Positions 49,972 through 61,344 of a DNA stretch of 64,000 nt are shown one piece after another; within the stretch, counting starts at the first letter, position 1, and each line of letters begins with the position of its first letter. The notes under the pieces are model-generated. The model was not told the DNA's origin. It saw only the letters and a program-made list of their open reading frames with translations, and made no database searches. Made by a program: the position numbers and the translations under genes. The stretch comes from Trichosphaerium sp. ATCC 40318 (taxonomy: Eukaryota; Discosea; Flabellinia; Trichosidae). The stretch spans positions 62,001-126,000 of the forward strand of contig JALMLS010000343.1 in NCBI GenBank assembly GCA_038496445.1, written 5' to 3'.

Positions 49972-50043
49972 AGCCTCCTATGGGGATTGAACACATGACC
50001 AAACGGACAAGAACCGTTCGCTCTACCGCTGAGCTAAGAAGGC
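49972..50043 (-). tRNA. tRNA-Lys (anticodon CTT)
   Basis: Read on the minus strand, the sequence begins GCCTTCTTAGCTCAGCGGTA and folds as a cloverleaf. The acceptor stem GCCTTCT pairs with AGGAGGC (one G-T pair). The D arm is GCTC/GAGC. The anticodon stem AACGG/CCGTT encloses the loop TTCTTGT, giving anticodon CTT. The T loop is TTCAATC, and the T stem has one T-C mismatch. There is no intron. CCA is not encoded, as expected for a nuclear tRNA. Confidence 0.88.
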
Positions 50044-50951
50044 TTGCTGTTTAAGACATCAACAATACACAATTGAAATTCTCTGGCTTTTTTACATCGT
50101 CTAAGCTGCTCCCATTTGAGCTTTAACCAACACATAATGCACGTTATGTCAAACGAAGGCATAATCATACATATCAGCCACGGGCACAGAATTGCAACAA
50201 TGGCGTCTTCCCTTGTTAAACTTATCATATGAGTTAATTTTTTTAAATTTAGTTGTCTCACAATACGCGACGCCACACTAGTGGAACAAATACTAAAGGT
50301 GCTGTCCCTTTTGCCGCTATGTGTAGGTTATTTGAGCGGAAACTGACCGCTCTCGTTTTCAGGAGTTGATAGTTACGTAGGTAACACAGAATATAATAGG
50401 TATTTTTGTGACTTTACAGTATACGTGATTTTTCAATAGTGAGCTTTGCGATCATAGCAGCTGGCGAACGTAGAGCACGGGTTCACTTTTCATCGGAACT
50501 TTTTCGTTGGGAAAAGAACCCGACCTTCGCACATGTTGTTGTCAGCCATTGGTGGGTACGACACTGCAGTGAGAGAAAATTAGAACTAATTTCGAACAAG
50601 TTAAACTTTGGCTTCTCACGACTTACCTACCAATTTGCCTGTGCTAAACGCATGTATCTTTTTGTGTGCGTCAATAGGATTGAGTTACACCTAGTCCGAA
50701 ATGTACGACGTAATCTCAAGTTTAAAAGAGTGTCCACCAATATTTGTTCACAGTGCTTATAAAGCTGACTAGATCTGTGGTAAGATGCAATAAATCAAGG
50801 TTCAAAAGAGTTTTTTCTGTAATTAAGTTCGTGTCGCACAACTTTATTGACATACGCTCAAAGCACTCAATACCTTATAAGAACGTTGTATTATTATAGT
50901 ATTTCTACAATAACAGAAACGGGAGGTAAATACCCGTAATTCATAAAAGTA
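50044..50951. other. Intergenic, no firm gene
   Basis: About 900 bp between the tRNA and the Mga2-like gene. A plus-strand open frame (50439-50762, 107 codons) has no protein-like pattern or known family. I leave it uncalled. The promoter of the downstream gene should lie here. Confidence 0.5.
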
Positions 50952-53900
50952 ATGGACGATGGATTCCCTACTTCGCCACAGTTTCTGGCAGCTCGTTTTT
51001 TAGTTGACGAGTACGTTTAAATGAGGAAAATAGGTTTTAATGACGTAATGCTATCATAGTGCTCAAAATGAAGGCTTTTATCCTGGTGTAGACGGTGACA
51101 AGTACAAAAACACCATCAACAACAAACATTAATTCTGTTGTAGTTTTTTAAAAACATCTCTAGACGGACCTGCAATGGCTGGGGAGTTTTTAAGCCCATA
51201 CCCGATGATGGATACAACCTTTCAGAGTAATTATGATACAGCGTACTGAATTGCTCACTTTTCTATCTGTAGACGATAACGAGACGCTCTCAACCGAGTT
51301 TCCACCTCTTGAAATTGCCCCACCTTTTGTTAACGCTCATGTACTTACATATAATCCCTCAAATGATCTATTGCCGTTATCAGACGCGTCACCTCAATCT
51401 ACAGGTACATAAACTGACAAAAAAAGAAGATCAATACTATTTCCGTTATTATACTTTTCTACTGACGCGTACCACGCAGAGTCTCTTGCTGATATGGATA
51501 TTGAAGCGAAGTTCAGAGATATTAAGAAAGAACAAATAAATGCTGAACCAAAGAACCCTTTTTCTCGTTTTAACGTGCAAGTAACAGGTGGTACGTATAC
51601 CCTTCATTCTTGAAAAACTTTCCCCAAAACATTCAATCACAAACCCCAAACGGTAACTTTTGTCAAAATTTTCTTTTGTTGTAATCTAAATCGTATTAGT
51701 TGCCGATAAATCGCGCGTTGAGACGCAAATAAAAATGTCTATGGAAGTACTTGATGATAGTGGAAACCCTGCAAAGTTTTGGCGTTATTTAGAGATAGAC
51801 CCTAGTATTATGGCTCCTAAAATATTTAGAAAGCCTGCTAAAGGTATTGAGACAATATTCACTACGTTCGCGGCTCGTAAAAACCGCTGTGAACCTTTTT
51901 TTCTTGAATGTTTTTTTTTGGGTATCTGTTTCTAACTTATTACTCTATTAGGAGCTCCTTCAGATGAGCAACTATCAGAAGATGCTTCTAATGGATCAGT
52001 ATTGTATCTACAGTTGAAAGTAGTGGCTCATGGGCACGCGACGTTTAGACCAATTTTTTTTCTTTTCCCCTTTTTCTCACGTTTGTACTGACTACCTGTG
52101 CGCTATAGAAATGATGAGAAATTGATTTCACGTTGTATGAGCTGTGTACAAAGAGAAAGAAAAACATACTTAAAAAAGCTTTATGGTAAAAAAGCCGCAA
52201 AAGATCTTAATGCTTCACAGCTGAATGGTGGTTCTGATGGTTATTGTCTTGAATCTGCACGTAATCGTATAGTTCAATGCTATGGACCTTCATATATTGA
52301 CTACCAAAACGGTGAGTACTTGTTTTTTTGTTGTTTTTTTGGGTTTTTTCAACTATTTTTTTCCTTGGCTTACTGTTGCGTAGGAAAGACTATTATCCCG
52401 TCAAGAATTACTTGCTATTGTAGGCATCATAAAGAACCAAGTGGATTTGATGTTTTGGTTTCAGTGTTCGATAAGCAAACAGGACAGCAGGTACATCATA
52501 TGATTTGATTACAAATCCGTTCTCACCGATAGTAGGTTGGTCAAACAGCCAGGGCAGGTCCAATTATTATCACTGATGACCACAAAACAAAGGGTAAGCG
52601 TGGTACAAAGAGACAACCGCGCACAGCTAAAGTGAAGCGCGCAAGAACAATGCCTGCGCCTACTGAAAGTACGAACCATCAAACTTTTTTCTTCAAGATT
52701 TACATTTTTGTAGAACAACCAACAATTGAGAAAGTGATTCCTACAGATGGTCCTCTTCCTGGTGGAGTTGAAATAACAGTTCTTGGAGTCGGATTTGTTC
52801 CTTGTACGTTATTATTCTCTACACCTTGAAAAGTTAGTTAGCGCTAACTTTTTTGTTTGTTCTACCAGCAATGAAATGTGTGTTTGGCCAAAACATAGCT
52901 CCAGTATCAAAACTATGGGGTGACCATGCGATGTCATGTATTTTACCACCGGGTATTGCACCAGGTACTAAAACAATGAGTAATATTTAAACGTTGCTGA
53001 CGTGTAACAAAAAAAGGTCCAGTTGAAGTTTACCTCACTACTGATGCTTGTGATAAAGTTTACAAGAGTACACCTTGTGTATTCTTTACATACTTGGATC
53101 AATGCGAAAAGTACGTACTAAGTACATTCCACAACGCGAAAAATTACATTTTTTTTTCACGTTTCTATGAATTTCTTGATTTGATCAGAAATTGGTTCTT
53201 TTTGATTGGGGTTTTTGAACCCCAAAAATCAACTATTTTTTACACTTTTTTCTTCAGTCTACTACATCTGCGTGTAAAATAGACTGACACTCATGGTAAA
53301 ACACTAGGAACTTAATGGAGCTTGCTCTACAAGTTATTGGTATGCGTTTAACGGGTCAAATGCAAGATGCAAAGAATATCGCTAGGCGTATCATAACAGA
53401 GAATAATAGTCGTATTTCTCAAGGTCTTCAGCCTATATCTACGTCACCACGTACTGTTGGTAAACAAATGATGGATGAAGGTATGTATTAATCGTTTTCG
53501 TTACTTGCACAATATTTTTTGGGTTTTTCCGTGTGTTTCTCAACCCCACCAACAAAATCAACACGAAGTCTCACTTGGTCGTCAGTAAAATATTTTCGGA
53601 AATTAGAGAACACGGTTTTCGCACCTTTTCCACTACCCACCTTACTGGCTATCGATCGCTAATGAAATATTTCTAGGGGAGAAATTACCTGTTGAGACTC
53701 TTGTTATTGGCGCAATAGAGTATTCTACTACATTAGAAACAGAACCTGTTCATGATATAAACTTGTCAATACAAAATAGTAGTGGACACACGCTGCTTCA
53801 CTATGCAGTTCTTAAAAATTTCCCATCTCTTGTGATTTATCTATTGAAACAACGTACTGTTGATGTTAACTTACAAGACCGAAATGGGTGCGTACTGAAC

Positions 53901-55465
53901 GAAGAAAATTGAACAAACTTCCAAAAAAAAAAGTTTTTTTTTGGTTCCCACAAAATACTTTCAGTTTCTTTCTTCTAGTCGACTTAATCTTAATCAATAT
54001 TGCTTAGATGGACACCTTTGCACTTTTCTGTATATTATAATCGCGAAGAAATGACCCGTCTATTACTTTTACGTGGTGCTTGCCCGCTTATTAACAACGA
54101 AAATGGAGACTTGCCTATTGATCTTACAACCTCTACTGTTATTCGCAATGCATTATTGAAGTACCACAAGGTTACTACAATCACAACTGCGGAAGAGAAG
54201 GGTAATTTATTGGACTATGAGAGTGACTCAGAACCGATCAGACGCGAGCTACTACAGGTACAAAACAAGTAGCATACTTTTTTTTGCTTCCATCTCAAAA
54301 TATTGTTGTTACACCAAGCGGCCAACGCTCCTTGCCTCAATTTTATTCAAACATAAAGTTACAAATGTACTATTACGTAGTAGTACTACGTAGTGATATA
54401 TTGGTTCTTTATGATGGAGAAACGAAATGAAATAGAAATACTAACAAACGAAAATAGGATGAAATTAGTGGTAGCTCTGATACAATTGTTATGCTTGATA
54501 TAGATGATGAAGAAAGTAATAACAATGCTGGCAATAATAACACAACTGAGAAGACACCTGCTTCTAAAACACCTGTATCATTGATAGTAACATATTGGTT
54601 CTGGATGCGACAAACTGCTTTAAACATTTGGAACAGACACAGGTACAAAACAAGCTTTTTTGTCACTTTGACACATAAAATACATTGCTTGAATGTTGTT
54701 TTTTACACCATATTATTGGTGTAGCATTTGTTTTGTAAGCGATGAACCAACACTTAACTTTTTCAATAAAACCAAAACCTATCAAATACTAACTTTTTGT
54801 TTCTTTTTAGAGTGTGGCTGTTCCTCTCATTAGTACTCGTTGTTGGAGCTATACTTATAGGCCAATTCGTACCATATCGTTTACGTCCTGGTGAAGTACC
54901 ACAAACTGCAAAACGTGGCGCAGCAAGCAACGCACCTTATGTACGTAGTTCTCTAATAAGAGCAGCTTTATACGCTTTTCTTACTTTTTTCTTAAAGGTG
55001 CTACCCGCTACTTGCCAGAAACCATACACAGCTGATTGTTTGAATACATTATGCACATATAATCCTATAGCACCTGAGTGTGAGGGTAGGTCTAAAGACA
55101 CAACACCACCTCAACGTTCTCATAAAGTAACACCACTTGATTTTTACTTTGTTATTCTATTTATCATTTGGATGTTGTTATGGGGATCTCTAACATACAC
55201 AGCAATGAAAGGGTATGTTAATATACAATTATTATTTTCAAAGGAACTATTGCACGCATCAACAGAAAAAACCACTAAAACCCAGCTCGCGAGCAATGCA
55301 TTGTTGTTAGGGCTCTTTTTTCTTGTTTCATTTTTTTATCTTGGTTCTGCTTCTTTCTCTAATTCCCCTTTTTTTAGAAGAGTTGCTAATTGGCTTATTG
55401 GATCTTTGGAGTTTATTATAACAGCTTTATGTATAACTGGTATACTCCTAATGTTGCTCCTATAA
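50952..55465 (+). CDS. Mga2/Spt23-like membrane-anchored transcription factor (IPT/TIG, ankyrin, multi-pass tail)
   Basis: In yeast, Mga2 and Spt23 sit in the ER membrane and are cut free by ubiquitin and proteasome to switch on fatty-acid desaturase. The start MDDGFPTSPQFLAARFLVDE is at 50952. The conserved fungal N-terminal region shows CMSCVQRERKTYLKKLYG (52140), RITCYCRHHKEPSGFDVLV (52402) and IIITDDHK. A basic stretch GTKRQPRTAKVKRAR (52600) could be a nuclear signal. The IPT/TIG domain (52710-53090) has IPTDGPLPGGVEITVLG and KLWGDHAMSCILPPGIAPG. Two ankyrin repeats lie at 53780-54130 (SGHTLLHYAVLKN, WTPLHFSVYYNREEMTRLLL). The tail (54810-55465) has one helix, VWLFLSLVLVVGAILIG, then a Cys-rich loop and at least three more helices. 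Yeast homologues have a single anchor. About 15 introns. Confidence 0.85.
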
Positions 55466-55619
55466 CAAAGAAAAAAAAAAATTGTAAATTATCATTAAAA
55501 CACTTAAGACTAAGACTTTGATTCGCATTTCTCGAAAACCTCCATCTTGCTATGTAACGTAATATCCAGTTTATTTTAAAGACAGACATAGTTTTTTTTA
55601 CAAACGTGCATTTCTTTTT

Positions 55620-55835
55620 ATAGCGCACCACCAAAATAGATTTGTTTCTTTTTTCATTTCCATTTTCATCCCACTCACAGTGCTCTCCTTCTTTTCTACC
55701 TTTAACATACTTAACCTGCTCTCGTAATTTACCATTAAAATGCCAACTCTTTCTCTCCTTCCAGAAGCCCGTGTATAATAATAACCGTGCAATTTTATGT
55801 GCCACATTCATAATATTGTCTAAGTTCGCCATGTA
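55620..55835 (-). pseudogene. Fragment or tiny gene with MORN/YwqK-like repeat
   Basis: The minus-strand frame opens MANLDNIMNVAHKIARLLLY and carries about two repeat units: SWHFNGKLREQVKYVKG and GEHCEWDENGNEK. These match the repeat type of the gene at 57.9-58.6 kb on the other strand, most simply as a relic of a related copy. The frame runs on to 55416 without similarity and overlaps the end of the Mga2-like gene, so the functional extent is unclear. No F-box is seen on it. Confidence 0.45.
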
Positions 55836-55969
55836 GTAACCGTTTAAATAGGTAGGTTTGTTAGTACAAATCGTGTTTCGAGTTTCCTGCTTCAGAGAAA
55901 AACCCCTTCTCGTTAAGCTAGCATCAAAACCGCCCGGTTGAACTTGTAACTACGCCCAGAGATTATCCA

Positions 55970-57837
55970 ATGTCGTCTTATCCTAAACAAGGAAAAAGGA
56001 CTCTAGAACAAGCCGCTAATGCTGAGAAATATAAATATACCATCTCTTATCTTTATTTTCTGCCTAACGAGCTTCTTGTTAATATTCTTTCGCATGTAGA
56101 TGGTATTTCATCGTTTACATGCTTGGCACGAACCTGCAAAGCGTACACCACCTAACAAGCGATAAAAGCTTATAACTCTACTGTAGCTTCTTAACAGTTT
56201 GTTCTTCGGATCTGGCTCCATTCTACAGAAACTTATACGCAAAGAAATGGCATTTGGATGCTCGAGAGCTCAGCGCACATTTCCCTGAGGCTAATGGAAG
56301 GTAATAGGCGCTTGTGTTTATTCATAGACAAACTTTCTTATTAAACTTAGAAATTGGCTTGTCAAATACAAAACACGTGAAATAGATGAAGCAAATGAGT
56401 TTAAACATTATTTTTCAAAAAAATATAAGGTATGGTTGAAGGTTACTTTTTGTGTCTGTTCTTACAGTACAGACTAGCAGTGTCTACACAAGGCGCTATG
56501 CAAAAAAGCATGGCTTTTATGGCACTTACTTCGATATTAAGTCTTACACAAAATCTAATAGTGTACGACAATACTGCAACCAAAGCAATGATAATTTTGG
56601 TTTTTTAACTACCTAAACATGTCCACTTGTAGGGTTTTTTTTTTCTTTTTCTGACATATTATAGACATTTTTTGGTTCATTGTTAGGTACTAATGGTGTA
56701 TTCATGAACACAATGATATCATTGCTTGCTACATGTGATATACATAAAACAGAACAAGAGAAGGCTTATGCAGTGTTTATTAAACGCTACCTGGATAAAT
56801 TTGATGTCATTGGATTCTTTGGTGCTATAAAAAAGCGGCTAATGATAACAAAACAACCTAAAGTACTCAAAGCCAAGTAGCTTCTTTGTACTTAACATTA
56901 CTTTAGGTAATATTGGGGCTATTATTTAATTTCACACCTGAAGAAATGCAGAATCCAACAGAGCGTGTAAGATCTGTAGGCTTGGTTGAATTCCTCCTTG
57001 TAGAATATTCAAAAGCTAAAATTGATTTGATATCGTATTACATAGAAGCTATTTACACGGTACTTGCATGCGCTGAAAGTATGGAAAAAAACCAACCAAC
57101 AAAAAGCTTGTTTTCTAAGTTCTTTTGTTTCTCTAGACTTCAAAAATAAAGATCGTGAGGCTTATATACACGCATGGATCAAGGATATTGGACTATCTAA
57201 ATTTGTTGTAGATGCATGGACTAAGGTAGAAAAACTAGACAACGCTTTGTTGAAAAAGGGAATGAAGAGCCTCATATTGCACTTGGCAAGAATAATACCT
57301 GACTTGTGCATTCACCATAAAGAATTTTTACAGTAGCTAAGCGCATGGACAGTATTATAAATGAAACAACTAGTATGTACCCAGATGACAAACCTTGACA
57401 ATAGAACACCTTGCCATTAACCATTAACTTGCTGTAGCTAATGACGTAAGTGTTCAAGAACAAGAATTAGAGGCACATAAAGATTCATACAATTGCACCC
57501 GTATAATGTACAATGCACTGTACTGTTCATCATGTGATGGTAAATTTCCAGATGAAAAATTACAAACAGAGTTGACACTACAGTTTAAAGATACACTATT
57601 AACTCTTATATCTTTACAATGGAATGATAAAGTAATATTTGGGAGATTAATACTAACTTTTGCTTCATTTTCTTTCTTATCAAGTTGTTTGCTAAATAAA
57701 GAGATGCAAGTTTTGTGAATAAATGTTTAGACCAATGTTAGAAACATTTCTTGTGACACTACTGAGGAATGTGTTTTTTGACACAAGAAATGTAATAAAC
57801 ATTAACGTTTTGTCAAAGACAATTCTTGTAGTCAACG
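55970..57837 (+). CDS. F-box protein, otherwise unrecognised
   Basis: This is a likely substrate adaptor of an SCF ubiquitin ligase. The first exon (55970-56155) has the F-box: FLPNELLVNILSHVDGISSF and LARTCKAY. The next exons continue with APFYRNLYAKKWHLD and NWLVKYKTREIDEANEF, the pattern often seen just after an F-box. The remainder (56470-57837) is alpha-helical with no repeats I recognise, for example EEMQNPTERVRSVGLVEFLL and DREAYIHAWIKDIGLSKF. Several exon joins, such as those near 56155 and 57340, could not be made to fit phase, so the model is a span. It may run on into the MORN gene: an exon at about 57871-57897 can join both in phase. Confidence 0.55.
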
Positions 57838-57897
57838 TAAGTACCAAAAGTGGGTTTTTTTGAAGTTAACAGCCACTCTATCTATAAAGCACCGAAA

Positions 57898-58630
57898 ATG
57901 TTAATAACGCTAGTTCCCAAGGTGCAGTTGACATAATTCAATTATTATAGCTAATACTGATAAGCTATGGCTACTGGCACTTCCAGTAGAGTTACACCTC
58001 GAAATAATGGAAACAGATTGTGAAGCGTATATTAAATGGCCTTTGCTTTCTAAACTATCAGCAGAAACATCTAGACGATTTGATAATGGTTTTAATAAGC
58101 ACGGATTGTGGGCAAGACACAGAAGTAACAATACAAAGATTGACACGTGTTACTTTGAAAGAGGACGAAAGCAAGGAGAAAGTAAGAAATTTCATGAAAA
58201 TGGTAAAGTGAGAGAACAGTGTTATTACGTCAATGGTGAAATGAAAGGAGAATATAAAGCATGGTACAACAATGGTCAACTTGCCATGCATTATTTTGTC
58301 GATGGTCAGTTGATAGCACAAGGGTTCTACTATTATAGTAAAAAGAAAGGAGAATACAAAGAGTGGCACATGAATGGTCAGTTGATGAAGAAGGTTAACT
58401 ATGTCAATGGCGAACGACAAGGCGAGTACAAGAAGTGGTATGATAACGGACAGCTTGATAAGGTAGTTAATTATGTTAATGGTCAAATGGAAGGAGCATG
58501 CCAAGAGTGGTATAAGAATGGTCAATTTTATACTGAGATAGAATATAAAAATGGTATCAAACAAAACGACCCTATGTTTTGGCACTCGAACGGTGACTAT
58601 GGAGGAATCTTAAACGTGTACAATTACTAA
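57898..58630 (+). CDS. F-box-like protein with MORN/YwqK-type repeats
   Basis: The protein has an F-box-like opening, LLALPVELHLEIMETD followed by PLLSKLSAETSRRFDN, and then six or so repeats of about 23 residues. Examples are KFHENGKVREQCYYVNGEMK, YKAWYNNGQLAMHYFVDGQ, HMNGQLMKKVNYVNGERQ and YDNGQLDKVVNYVNGQMEG. Each repeat has the pattern W-x-NGQL-x5-Y-x-NG. Such proteins are common in amoeba-infecting giant viruses and in protists; in bacteria the family is named YwqK. The partner is unknown. The start is unclear: METDCEAYI at 58007 gives a truncated F-box, while an upstream exon would complete it or fuse it to the preceding F-box gene. The stop TAA is at 58628. Confidence 0.6.
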
Positions 58631-59313
58631 AGTGACAAGTAGCCTTTGTTGCAATAAAGCACGACGCTGTTTAAACCGTTGAGTCATAATAGGTAGAAAG
58701 ATTTGAAGACAGTAGTCGTTAAGCTTTTAACTGTACACTTTGGAAGCGTAGTTAGAATAAACGCACATTCTAGGGTAAGCAACTGTATGATAAATCGGTT
58801 AAGTTTAAATTGTTGCGACGATTCCTGTAGTACATTTTAAAGCGTATTACGCTATGAATATGCAAATGGAATAGAGGAGTATTTCTCCACAGAAAAACGT
58901 GATAGTAAGGGATACACAGCCGTTTCTAAGCGTTGGTAACGTACTATTTGCATCAGTAAACGGTGAAGAGTTTTTTAAAGCTACTCTAGCTAAACATACA
59001 CTTGTGACGCGTTGAGAGCGGAGTTCTTGCGGTTCTGTGACGCTTTGAAGCACAAAAGCTTTTCGTTTTCCTAACCTCGCTGGTTTCTCGTGTATAACTA
59101 CCCCATACTGTTATTACCAATAAACGCGTGTATTACTGCAAAATGAAGAGCTCTTAAGCGAAAAAACTACGAATCACACGTGTGATTAGGCAAAATTCAA
59201 CCAGAACAGAGTATTATTCAGAAATTTGAAAAATTCTTGATCAAATCACACTGACGTAAAACACAACTTTCTGCTCCCAGCAAAAGAAACAACACCACCA
59301 ACAAACAACAATC
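58631..59313. promoter_or_regulatory. Actin upstream region
   Basis: About 680 bp without a convincing gene lie before the actin start codon. The last 100 bp are A/C-rich (aacaccaccaacaaacaaca), a composition typical of a 5' UTR in a strongly expressed gene. No TATA box was chosen with confidence. A minus-strand open frame at 58847-59053 has no support. Confidence 0.45.
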
Positions 59314-60745
<1,432 letters not shown>

Positions 60746-60780
60746 GTGCCCACCTTTTTGGTTGTATTTCTAAATACCCT

Positions 60781-60786
60781 AATAAA
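60781..60786 (+). terminator. Polyadenylation signal of actin
   Basis: An AATAAA lies 36 nt after the actin stop codon, within aataaaaaacttaaaaacca. A near copy, agtaaaaaacttaaaaacca, occurs about 170 bp downstream. Confidence 0.6.
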
Positions 60787-61190
60787 AAACTTAAAAACCA
60801 AATTTATTTGTTTGTTTCTTTTATTACTGTAAGCCTGTCCGTCTTTTTGCCTTTTTTATTTACTTGAGAATTGACCACACCTATAACAGGTCTAGAGAAT
60901 GCACAAGCAGAAAAGCATTATTTACCTATTCTTTGTCTAATACTCCAACAGTAAAAAACTTAAAAACCATTTCGTTTATTGTCTAATAGAGCATTTTTCT
61001 TGGCACAAAATTTACTGATGTTAGCTGACAATCTTTAACCATTCGTTAAGCGTTTGTACAAAGTGGCTGACACATGTTTTAATTTTATTTTATTGTTCAG
61101 TGAACTTTGGGCTGACATTGTTTCTTATCCGTTTAATATGACAGCTCCTGCGAGCGCGTTGAAGCGATGGTCTCCTTGCTTCAACAGCAA
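60787..61190. other. Intergenic between actin and tRNA-Arg
   Basis: About 400 bp of AT-rich spacer. It holds the second copy of the actin 3' end segment near 60950-60975. No gene was seen. Confidence 0.5.
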
Positions 61191-61262
61191 GCCTTCGTAG
61201 CTCAATGGCAGAGCAGTGGTTTACGAAACCAAAGGTTGTAGGTTCGACCCCTACCTGAGGCT
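61191..61262 (+). tRNA. tRNA-Arg (anticodon ACG)
   Basis: The sequence GCCTTCGTAGCTCAATGGCA begins a cloverleaf of 72 nt. The acceptor stem GCCTTCG pairs with CTGAGGC (one C-T mismatch and a G-T pair). The D arm is GCTC/GAGC. The anticodon arm GTGGT-TTACGAA-ACCAA gives anticodon ACG, with the outermost stem pair G-A mismatched. The T arm GTAGG-TTCGACC-CCTAC is perfect. No intron. ACG would be read as ICG for arginine. Confidence 0.85.
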
Positions 61263-61344
61263 ACCTTCTTTTTTATGAACTGACCTCATCTGTTTCACTG
61301 CAAAAAGGTCTCGCGTTAATAGTATCTTATCACAAAACAATATT

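Noticed and set aside
50439..50762. Possible 107-codon gene before the Mga2-like gene
   Set aside because: No family pattern, no splice partners and unlikely composition; probably intergenic or 5' UTR.
54370..54400. Apparent palindrome of tacgtag repeats
   Set aside because: The two halves do not pair exactly when written out; it is a short imperfect repeat in an intron.
54943..54999. An additional membrane helix in the Mga2-like tail
   Set aside because: The segment starts with gtacgt and ends with tttcttaaag and is 57 nt long, so it is more likely an intron that happens to stay in frame.
58058..58585. Minus-strand open frame of 175 codons
   Set aside because: It is a shadow of the repetitive MORN gene on the plus strand.
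57898..58630. YwqK-type repeats as a sign of bacterial contamination or a toxin-antitoxin locus
   Set aside because: Neighbouring genes have introns of the local type and no toxin partner is present; the family name alone is not evidence.
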